Positions 12,156 to 18,600 of a stretch of 64,000 bases of DNA are shown piece by piece (position 1 is the stretch's first letter; each line of letters starts with the position of its first letter). The DNA is from Batillaria attramentaria (taxonomy: Eukaryota; Mollusca; Gastropoda; Batillariidae). A program made the translations under genes and the position numbers. The notes beneath the pieces were generated by a model. It did no database searches. It had not been told where the DNA came from and saw nothing but the letters and a program-made list of their open reading frames with translations. Where the stretch lies: the NCBI GenBank assembly GCA_018292915.2, contig JACVVK020000205.1, positions 144,501 through 208,500 of the forward strand. The letters run 5' to 3'.

Positions 12156-13551
12156 TCTTCTTCTTTGCGGTCGCTGGGGTCACACTGGCAGGCCGGTTGC
12201 CACGATGAAGTGGGCCGTTTTGTGAAGTTCCTGCCAGCTACCGTACAGCTTGGAGTGCAGACTGGTCTCTTCAGGCCACACTGCTGTACGCAACTCCTGG
12301 AGCTTGAGGCACTGCTGGAGGACATGCTCTGCCGTTTGGTCACCGGTGCCGCAACTGCACTCTGCATTGGGGGCCAACCAAGCTTCCGGTGTATGTGTGC
12401 ATTAAAGCGGTTGTGTCCGGTTCTGCCGAGCTGTAGAAGGATGACTTGCTCTTGTCTGGTGAGGCAGTGGTAGTAGTCATCCTCCGGTGTTACTGGCCGC
12501 TTGCGGGCTGACTTGATGAGGGTACGTTTTTCCCGGCCGTACGCCAGGTCCGTGTATGGTTGGCGGCTCTCGCTGGCCCCCTTCTTGGCTAGCTGGTCGG
12601 CAGCTTCGTTTCCAGGGACTCCGCAGTGTGCAGGCACCCACTGTAGCACCACCCTTCTGCCTGCACTGACTGCCAGCAAAGTGCCCAGGAGGACATAGCA
12701 GTGCTGATAGTGATAGTGAAACATGTACATGCTTGCTCTTGGCGCGGCTACGAAAGAGAGTGAGAAGCAGCACTTGTTATGACTAATACGAGGGCACGAG
12801 TGGAGAAGCAGCACTATCGATAGTTTGACCAAGGAGGCAAGATAAAGTCTGATATATGGCACGATGCTTGAAGCAAACTTAGTATAGACGCTGGCAGGAT
12901 ACTTATGGGAGAAATTCCTCAGTTGACTGAATTTAGCCGGAACAAAACCAGGAAGTCGACTCGTAGGAGCTGGTATCAGCCGGTGTTAGTGTGTTCGGTG
13001 GGCATTTCACACGCGTTTTTCTCAGTCACCTGTTTCAGTTATTCTACTACCCACCTGTACTTTGACCTCTGGTACACAGTTCAGTGCTTTAGCCCATTCC
13101 GGTGGATGATAAGCTACTAAGCCGCGAACCAAAGCCATTGCGTTAGGGCAGCGTCTGTGTCGAGCTTGGCCAGCAGCTGAGCTAAAAATAGACCTCTCCC
13201 TTCGGCTACGTACCAGAGATGCAATTCGCGTCGTCTACCCGAGCGCAGAGACATGTATACATAACAACCCCGCGACTTCCGGGTGCATCTGGCCGAGAGA
13301 TGGCCATGCGAAGCGACTGTCGATACGACAGAGAGCACATGGAAGTTGTGTTTTCTAAACATACCAGATCCGATATTTGATTTGAAGAAGCATAATCCGG
13401 ATAAGCCAGGCACTTTTGACCCCAAACGGCCTGCTGAACGCTTACACACACACACACACACACACACACACTTTGACACACACACACACACATTTTGACA
13501 CTCAGTGATACACACACACACACACACACATACACATTTTGACACTCAGTG

Positions 13552-13599
<48 letters not shown>

Positions 13600-13838
13600 T
13601 TTGACACACACACACACACACACACACACACTTTGACACACACACACACACACACACACATACTTTGACACTGACAAACACACGCACACACATACTTTGA
13701 CAATGACACACACACACACACACACACACATTCGTTGACAATGACACACACACACACACACATACACACATACTTTGACAATGACACACACACACACATA
13801 CTTTGACAATGACACACACACACACATACTTTGACAAT

Positions 13839-13889
<51 letters not shown>

Positions 13890-14027
13890 TTTGACAATGA
13901 CACACACACACACACACACACATACACATACTTTGACAATGACACACACACACACATACTTTGACAATGACACACACACACACACACTTTGACAATGACA
14001 CACACACACACACATACTTTGACAATG

Positions 14028-14091
<64 letters not shown>

Positions 14092-14626
14092 TTTGACAAT
14101 GACACACACACAAGTAAATGTCAGTTTGAAGATCAGTAAACAAAGTAAATGAGTAAACAAACATGCATTCGGAGGGGGATTGAGTGGGGGGGGGGAACAC
14201 ACCCCCCCCCCCTCCCCGCAAAAAACAAAACAAAACAAAACAAAACAACAACAACAAAAAACCGTGGCCTAATTACTTCAGTACCTGTACTGTGTACATA
14301 AAGAAACATTGTCAGTGACTCTCCGTATTACGGATCATGGTGGGGGGGGGGGGGGGATGAGAAAAGTTCAACTTCAAGCCAAAACAAAAAACAACAAAAA
14401 CAAACATAAAAATCCAGCAGCAACATCAACAACAACAAAAAACAAAACCCCAACCAAAAAAGGTAAACTAAACAAATAAAACAACAACAAACATCCAACC
14501 AAACAACAAACACACCACTACATTACTCAGTGTGATGTGGTTTTACATGCTTTAATTGTAAATGTAAGACTGTGTGTGTGTGTGTGGGGGGGGGGAGTGG
14601 GGGGGGGGGGGTGCGCATGCGTGCAG

Positions 14627-14657
<31 letters not shown>

Positions 14658-15436
14658 ATCTTGTTTCCTGATAGTGAGCTGCCAGTCATGTCATCCCTCT
14701 TGACAGACACAGAAAAACCCTCAGGCACTTGAGATAACACCCACTCATGGATAGGGGTGTTGGAAACTGCAAGCTAACAAAGATCCTGGTAAATTATAAA
14801 TATCTATTACCAGTACACACTAATGGCATGACAAAAGGAACAACAAATTAATGTAGGATTTAAAACAAATTTTCCGACATGCAGTAAGCATAAATTATGT
14901 ACATGTAAATGATAGAACCAAAATCTATGCCCTTTTAAGAACAGATGTTAAGCATGGTGAACAAACCCTACAAATCCCTGGGGATTTCAGGGGGAGGGGG
15001 ACGGAGGGACAGGGTGGGGGCAGGGGGACAGTAACTGGGAGGGTACTTGGTAACATACAGTAAAACTGGCGCGAATGCTGACCTATAGCAGTTCACGGGT
15101 AACTCTCTTTATGTCAATCTCACTACCCAGTCTACAGTGTGAAGGAATGTTGCGTGTGTTTCTGTGTGAGTGAGTGCGTCTTGACTGTAAGGCGCCCTGA
15201 GCTCCTGCGGGAAGGAGGTCGTCCCTGAAATACCCATCTTTATTACTAACAGAGTAACTAACCTCAACCTTTGTCTTTGGTATACATTTCAGCTCCGCTG
15301 CCCAAACTGGAGGTTGATAAACACGCAGAAAAGATTTCTTCTTGCCATCTTCCCTGCAGTTTATTGTCTCATCCATTCTGGTGTGCAACTGTCTTACTGA
15401 TGATCTACACACAGGACACAAGTTGTCATGGTCCAA
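872..15436 (-). CDS. D-cysteine desulfhydrase / ACC deaminase-like PLP enzyme (3' part off the window)
   Basis: Four minus-strand exons join in phase 0: 15436-15263, 8557-8444, 1911-1753 and 1027-872, giving 201 residues of an enzyme usually near 350-400. Family members are fold-type II PLP enzymes that deaminate or desulfhydrate D-cysteine or ACC. Exon 1 carries [13 protein letters not shown], the usual lead-in. Exon 2 carries NTPIHSW, KRDDMTG and LSGNK, whose final lysine (K96 here) aligns with the PLP Schiff-base lysine. Exon 3 continues [16 protein letters not shown] and [11 protein letters not shown], the substrate/PLP loop. Exon 4 has [15 protein letters not shown]. Splice signals are GTTAGT, GTGCTG, GTAATA and GTAACT donors with AG acceptors. 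Remaining exons must lie left of 872, because nothing in 1-871 was recognised. The start at 15436 is the most upstream ATG in frame; an ATG at 15376 is also possible. A duplicate of exon 2 sits at 14660-14773. The family is patchy in animals, so an origin by transfer is possible but not shown here. Confidence 0.85.
1259..1426 (-). mobile_element. tRNA-derived SINE, family C, with target-site duplication
   Basis: On the minus strand the head reads GGAGCCGGGGTGGTCGAATG, followed by a B-box-like GAGTTCGATCCC, so the head is tRNA-derived. The body ends with the conserved TTTAACGTCCTTTTCCACCA segment as read on the plus strand. The copy is bounded by the direct repeat TTTAAATTGTACAG at 1245-1258 and 1427-1440, which marks the insertion. 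It lies in the intron between the third and fourth exons of the desulfhydrase-like gene. Related copies are at 26833-26953, 61176-61211 and 62234-62419. Confidence 0.85.
2120..2520. repeat. array of TTTTTCGCGAAAAA-type palindromes (left block)
   Basis: T-tract, CGCG, A-tract palindromes recur every 20-40 bases, separated by short unrelated spacers. Several cores are degraded to GCGA, CACGAG or TTTGCAAAA. A second block of the same make-up is at 7860-8140, on the other side of the Ginger1 element. The inner edges of the two blocks share a GGGGCGCCG segment in opposite orientation (about 2520 and 7850), so they look like inverted partners. ORFs through this block are compositional artefacts. 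The function is unknown. Confidence 0.7.
2525..3086. other. intronic stretch, nothing recognised
   Basis: This lies between the left CGCG array and the Ginger1 insertion. It has balanced base composition, a short CT run near 2619 and no ORF or repeat family that I recognise. It is part of the large intron between exons 2 and 3 of the minus-strand desulfhydrase-like gene. Confidence 0.5.
3091..3313 (+). repeat. Ginger1 left terminal inverted repeat
   Basis: The arm pairs with 7356-7586. It is rich in GGTCCCCC blocks and ends internally at AACTTTATTGTTA. Differences from the right arm are isolated substitutions and a 6-bp gap near 3286, where the other arm has an extra AGCTAT-like stretch. The terminal TGTA..TACA matches the usual LTR-like integrase ends. 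Confidence 0.92.
3350..3571. repeat. CT and CA microsatellites
   Basis: A (CT)n run at about 3350-3387 is followed by interrupted CACACA/CACGCA and a pure (CA)n of about 75 bp ending near 3569. They lie inside the transposon between the left TIR and the transposase. Overlapping ORFs in several frames are low-complexity artefacts. Confidence 0.95.
3658..3841. repeat. perfect 72-bp inverted repeat with 40-bp loop inside Ginger1
   Basis: Arms 3658-3729 and 3770-3841 are exact reverse complements. The 40-bp loop (3730-3769), a T-run followed by GTGGGATGAGAAAACGGTCG, is repeated directly at about 3843-3888 just after the second arm. This arm-loop-arm-loop arrangement is what a template switch or foldback insertion would leave. 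It sits in the presumed 5' leader of the transposase. Confidence 0.92.
3883..3964 (+). repeat. two exact 41-bp tandem units with CACGTG core
   Basis: Units 3883-3923 and 3924-3964 are identical. Each holds TTGACACGTCACGTGACTCG followed by TGTCAA, an imperfect palindrome centred on the E-box CACGTG. The pair ends about 68 bp before the chosen transposase ATG (4032), so it may be a promoter or subterminal transposase-binding element. The role is inferred from position only. Confidence 0.8.
4032..6482 (+). CDS. Ginger1 transposase: gypsy-like integrase fused to OTU-like protease
   Basis: Two exons (4032-4298 and 4653-6482; GT-AG intron of 354 bp, phase 0) encode 698 residues. The H2C2 zinc finger uses H72, H80, C110 and C113 and is split by the intron. 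The integrase core has D143 (GMDIIGP), D202 (ITDQGREF) and E238 (GQRERDN), exactly 35 residues between the last two, as in DD35E enzymes. A GPY motif (RFVGPYEV) follows. A linker of twelve [16 protein letters not shown] octapeptides leads to an OTU-like domain with GDGNCFFR (nucleophile C577) and a C-terminal GHHFAPVF (His 688/689). The integrase should cut and paste the element through its TIRs; the OTU-like part should cleave ubiquitin or a related modifier, perhaps to stabilise the transposase (inference). The 4032 ATG is chosen for its position, but an in-frame ATG at 3954 gives 26 more residues. No stop or frameshift is seen. Confidence 0.9.
4299..4652 (+). other. intron of the Ginger1 transposase gene
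   Basis: The donor GTGAGC follows codon 89 and the acceptor is TCTCTCTAG. Splicing restores the H2C2 finger ([11 protein letters not shown] joined to [10 protein letters not shown]). The interior holds several copies of a TATAACG/CCGGTATA-like motif and a CT/CA microsatellite at about 4530-4585. Confidence 0.88.
5640..5951 (+). repeat. 24-bp coding tandem repeat (ADPSxxPQ linker)
   Basis: Twelve 24-bp units, mainly alternating two variants (ADPSHAPQ and ADPSYHPQ, with one SHTPQ), are followed by a diverged thirteenth. They form a proline-rich flexible linker between the integrase and the OTU-like domain. High nucleotide identity between units implies recent unequal exchange, so unit number should vary between copies. 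The antisense reading frame through it is a shadow. Confidence 0.95.
6991..6996 (+). promoter_or_regulatory. probable polyadenylation signal of the Ginger1 transposase
   Basis: An AATAAA lies 509 bp after the stop codon, in the AT-rich 3' region of the element and before the right TIR. It is the first canonical signal downstream. Confidence 0.6.
7041..7107. repeat. GA and poly-G simple repeat
   Basis: A GAGAGA tract is interrupted by a run of about 20 G and then resumes. It lies between the Ginger1 poly(A) signal and the right TIR. Confidence 0.9.
7356..7586 (-). repeat. Ginger1 right terminal inverted repeat
   Basis: This is the reverse complement of 3091-3313 with scattered substitutions and a short extra segment near 7385-7390. 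The final bases CTACA abut the second CCGG target-site copy. Confidence 0.92.
7860..8140. repeat. array of TTTTTCGCGAAAAA-type palindromes (right block)
   Basis: At least seven T-tract/CGCG/A-tract palindromes occur in about 280 bp. Spacers differ from those of the left block (2120-2520), but the architecture is the same. The segment just before it reads CGGCGCCCCGTATTAT, which is the inverted counterpart of ATATGGGGCGCCG at the inner end of the left block. Confidence 0.7.
8276..8342. repeat. GA microsatellite with G tract
   Basis: An (AG)n run is followed by GGTGGGGAAGG and a G run. It is intronic and has no coding meaning. Confidence 0.9.
8444..8557 (-). other. exon 2 of the desulfhydrase-like gene (catalytic-lysine exon, intact copy)
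   Basis: This 114-nt, phase 0-0 exon encodes 38 residues from [11 protein letters not shown] to GSTLSGNK. The acceptor is TTTTTCAG and the donor GTGCTG follows AACAAG. The last codon is the predicted PLP lysine. A homologous second copy at 14660-14773 lacks a GT donor, so this copy is the likely functional one. Confidence 0.85.
8596..9421. repeat. 10-bp minisatellite, about 80 units
   Basis: GCGAAGAAGT and GCGAAGAGGT, with occasional ACGAAGAAGT, alternate in irregular order for about 825 bp. Because the period is 10 and no unit creates a stop, all three plus frames stay open for 240-300 codons and read [12 protein letters not shown] repeats. That is an arithmetic consequence rather than evidence of a protein. 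It is intronic. Confidence 0.95.
9422..10070. other. intronic stretch with simple repeats
   Basis: It holds a CT run near 9791, C and G runs near 9811-9840 and an (AATA)n run at about 9850-9868. No gene or dispersed repeat is recognised. Confidence 0.5.
10071..11393 (+). mobile_element. mariner-type transposon, decayed
   Basis: The 1323-bp element begins CGAGGGCCTCTGATTATG and ends CATAATGAGTGGCCCTCG. The roughly 30-bp terminal repeats match with a few differences, and both ends are flanked by the TA dinucleotide (10069-10070 and 11394-11395). Size, TA target and the internal relic of a mariner transposase fit Tc1/mariner. It lies in the first half of the large desulfhydrase-like intron, antisense to that gene. 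Confidence 0.9.
10220..11327 (+). pseudogene. mariner transposase pseudogene
   Basis: The N-terminal helix-turn-helix part is readable ([51 protein letters not shown]). The frame is then lost near 10520 and again several times. Later blocks [30 protein letters not shown] and the C-terminal [15 protein letters not shown] lie in different frames. The first catalytic aspartate region (TGDETW) survives. The second, normally HHDNA, reads HHESA here. The third (normally SPDLAPCD) is changed to SPGLSPRA. Frameshifts plus loss of two of three catalytic residues make it inactive. The intact family protein is about 345 residues. Confidence 0.9.
11396..12164. other. intronic stretch, nothing certain
   Basis: No clear gene is seen. 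The minus ORF crossing 11858-12160 is the tail of the RNase H relic's frame and has no recognisable domain. A (GT)n run occupies about 12127-12153. Confidence 0.4.
12165..12710 (-). pseudogene. non-LTR retrotransposon 3' relic with RNase H
   Basis: The minus strand encodes [20 protein letters not shown], the C-terminal signature of a retroelement RNase H ([11 protein letters not shown]), then a basic segment to [18 protein letters not shown]. It then shifts frame into [20 protein letters not shown], a cysteine/histidine motif typical of the end of I/Jockey-type ORF2. It ends at AGCGACCGCAAAGAAGAAG beside a CA repeat. It is 5'-truncated, frameshifted and inactive. Confidence 0.8.
12711..13440. 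other. intronic stretch, nothing recognised
   Basis: This unique-looking sequence lies between the RNase H relic and the CA minisatellite. Short ORFs on both strands show no domain. It lies in the intron between exon 2 and exon 1 of the desulfhydrase-like gene. Confidence 0.4.
13441..14112. repeat. higher-order CA minisatellite with TACTTTGACAATGA spacer
   Basis: (CA)n blocks of varying length are punctuated about 18 times by ATACTTTGACAATGA, or by shorter variants TTTGACA and TTTTGACACTCAGTGA. The spacer is well kept while CA length varies, so this is a composite satellite that spread by slippage and unequal exchange. ORFs of 230-300 codons on the minus strand are artefacts. Confidence 0.95.
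14113..14650. other. simple-repeat-rich intronic stretch
   Basis: It contains C, G and A homopolymers, (CAAAA)n at about 14226-14245, AAC-rich tracts at 14380-14520, a GT run near 14572 and a GA run ending at 14655. No gene is seen. Confidence 0.6.
14660..14773 (-). pseudogene. duplicate of the catalytic-lysine exon, donor lost
   Basis: This is an exact-length (114 nt) homologue of exon 2 at 8444-8557. It encodes [20 protein letters not shown] and continues [11 protein letters not shown] to LSGNK with no stop and mostly conservative changes. The acceptor (TTGTTAG) is present, but the base pair after AACAAG is AT, not GT, directly beside a GA microsatellite. It is either a decayed tandem exon or one half of a mutually exclusive pair using a non-canonical site. 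The open frame and conserved KRDDMTG suggest selection acted until recently. Confidence 0.8.
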
Positions 15437-15651
15437 AATATAACTAAGAATTTACATGAATGATTCTTAAAATTTGCAATTTTTTTTCCACCTTTTCAAT
15501 AACGTGCATGAGTTTTAACCTCCTCCGCAGACCCACACACAACTCCGCTCTTTTTAGCCTTTGGTCCACTGTGTCAGCTGATCCAAAGCTAGCAGAGTAG
15601 TGTCCCTTGATCCATTCTTCTCTGTCCCCAAAAATCGTCTGCTCCGTGAAA
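15437..15651. promoter_or_regulatory. short divergent promoter between desulfhydrase-like and NEK genes
   Basis: Only 215 bp separate the two outward-facing start codons, so the genes must share a bidirectional promoter or have overlapping 5' ends, unless non-coding exons lie further away. No clear TATA box is seen on either side. Confidence 0.6.
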
Positions 15652-18600
15652 ATGGCGGGGAGCTATGAACGGCTCGAGTTGCTTGGCTCTGGTTCCTACG
15701 GAAAGGCATGGCTTGTACACTGCCTAAAGAAACAGAAAAGGGCAGTTTTGAAAGAAATACGGCTTGACATTTTGAGTGAAAAAGAGATGAGCCAAGCGTT
15801 GGTGGAGGTGAAAATTTTGGCCCGCTGTCGACATGTGAACATCATTTCATACCACGAGGCTTTCGTCAGCTCAGGGTGTCTTCAGATCGTCATGGAGTAT
15901 GGGGACGGCGGTGAATCCTATTTGTGACCTCTGTATTTTATTTCAACAAAGAAATAGGCAGATTAATGAACAAACGTAGTATAGCGTACTGCCCTGAAAT
16001 TAAAACAGCATCTACACCTGCAATGTGATAGTCGCTGAATGAACTGAGGTATTAATACCGCACACATTGTAATGCATCCTTTTCTTCTTCTTACGACCAC
16101 GGGCAACTGTTTGACCATTATTGTCGTGTGAAGATGGTGCGCATGGGAACAGATGTGGAAGGGTGGGGTAGGGGGTGTAGTGAGGCTACCAACTGCTGTT
16201 TCGGGTCTCCGGCATAGACCTGTCCGGCTATATTGAAGCGGAGGGTGGATAGCACATCTTTTAGTAAATTACTGTGAGCTGTCGAACAGTGTTTACACGA
16301 TGTACTGACTGACTTATCTTTCATGTCTACAGGAGACATGCAGAAGAGAATCTTGGATCAGAGGGGCATTCATTTTGATAAGGAGGTGAACATCTTGATT
16401 GCTTTTTTTGTCTGTCTATTCTGTTACGTATGTCTCTGGTCTATTCTTCACACACTGAAATAATTATAATACTCATAGGGCACCTGTCCCTGGGGATCAA
16501 GCTCTAAGTGCCTTACAATCTTAGGAGAATAAAAAAGAAGAAAAAAAGTAAACATAAAACAAAGCATTTTCTCAACTTACAATGGACGAATAACATAAAG
16601 TATAAAATATGTAAATATCTTGCAATCAAATTACACTTGAATTTGAAAGGAATGCAAAATTCTTCTGAGTTACCTGTTGTTGTGTCCATTGTGAAAGCAT
16701 TCAGTGTAGTAAAAGTAATTTGTCCCAGAGCTTGTATAGAGAGTAATACATGTATGCCTACTGTAAATTTTCAGATCATCTTGGACTGGTTTATACAGAT
16801 ATGCTTTGCCCTGAAGTATCTACACTCAGAGAATATTCTACACAGAGGTAAGGCAGTTTACTAGGTGGAACCAACCATCTGAATGTCCATTTCAGATTGC
16901 TGAAACAGGCTAGCAGCTATATTTGCATCGACATAACTTGATTTAACAATTACAATGCATGTGTGTGTGTCAGTGTGTATCTGTGGTCAGTTGTGACGTG
17001 ATATACATAGAATTAAATTCAAATTTCAATGGACACAAGTACATTCTGGGGGGTGTGGGTGGGGGGATAAATGTATTGTATACAGTGTATTTATGGTATT
17101 ATGACATTTTTTTTTGCAGATCTGAAGCCTCAGAACCTGTTTCTCACATCTGAAGGGATAGTGAAAGTAGGGGACTTTGGAATTGCACGTGTTCTGCAGG
17201 ATGCGTCAGACCATGCCCTCACAGCCATTGGTACACCGTACTATCTGAGTCCAGAAATCTGTCAACGCCAGCCGTATCCTTTCACTTCACTTACTTTGAT
17301 ATTTGTAGATTAGCAAAGCAGTGGAAATCATCCTTTGATGGTGAACATCATTTAGCAACAGTCAGAATTGCAGTTTAGCTTGAAGTCACTACATTATGGG
17401 AATTGTGATGCATTTCTGACCAACACTGTCCTAGTTAGTGAATAGTGGATCTTAGTGACTTTAGGCAATGTTAAAAAAACAAACCGCTTTTTTCCCCTTG
17501 GGACACCAGGGATTATATATGGCCTCTCAGCTACTGGTCTGCATTGAGACTACATGTAATTTGTAAATATGTACCCTTAACCACTACCAACGATACAACT
17601 TCAAGAGTGATATGTGGTCTGTTGGGTGCGTGCTGTATGAGCTCTGTTGTCTGCGAGTTCCCTTCCAGGCTCAGAACCTGCCCCTCCTTGTTCTCAAAAT
17701 CCTTGATGGACAGGTGGACCCCCTTCCCAGGTGAGCCATGCAGGAAGTATAATGCTTTGTGAAGCTGAAAATGATTTTCTTGTTGTCGTCGTTGAAAAGG
17801 TAGTGAAGTGCAAAAAAACTAAAATGACACACACCATGTATTTTGCTTTGGAGTTTTGTCTGCTGATTTTTAGAACTTACCTTTTATGCTCTACCACGGT
17901 CCAGTCATTTGGAACAGCCTGCCTGCCCATGTTCGCCATGCAGAGTCAACGGACTCTTTTAAAGTCGCTTTAAAGTCTTATTTCTTCCGGCAATATTATA
18001 CAGACTAACTTCTTTATCATCACTGCTATCATCATTGTCATATTAGGTTGTCGTGTCAGGATGTATCATAGCTGTGTGTATGTGACGTGTATATCATGTG
18101 TAACTGTATGTAATGTGACATATTTCATATATATATGTATGTACTGTATCTCCGCCCAGAGCTCCAGCAGGAGGTTGGGCGCCAGACAAATCCTCATTAT
18201 TATTATTATTATTATTTATGTGTCACTGGTTCTGACAGCTTCAAAATTTCTGGAAGGGGCTTTTGTATGCCTCACAGAAGTCTCAGCTTTAATAATAAAT
18301 GTAATACCTGGCAGTTAGCTGGCAAAAATGTATACAGCTTTGGAAGTTCTGAACAGTGAATGCGCTAACCGGCTACAGCCAGTAAATTACCAATTTGAAA
18401 ATGGACATACATGTACCAGAAAAAATGTTCCGTCGGTCAAATGTATCTGTTGGAATAAAACAAAACCGACCCATGAAATCTGCATTTATCATTTTGTTGT
18501 TGTTGTTTCTTATTTTTTATTCCTCCCCCTCCCTGTCTCCAAACTGTCTCCTAGTCCTAATGAAAATGTCACTGGTTGTCAAAACAGATTTGGCATGGCC

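Noticed and set aside
13206..14257. Long minus-strand ORFs of Cys/Val repeats
   Set aside because: Translation of (GT)n on the reverse strand of a CA satellite; the same applies to ORFs at 3316-3673, 28740-29029, 38062-38410, 38651-39397 and 46863-47258.
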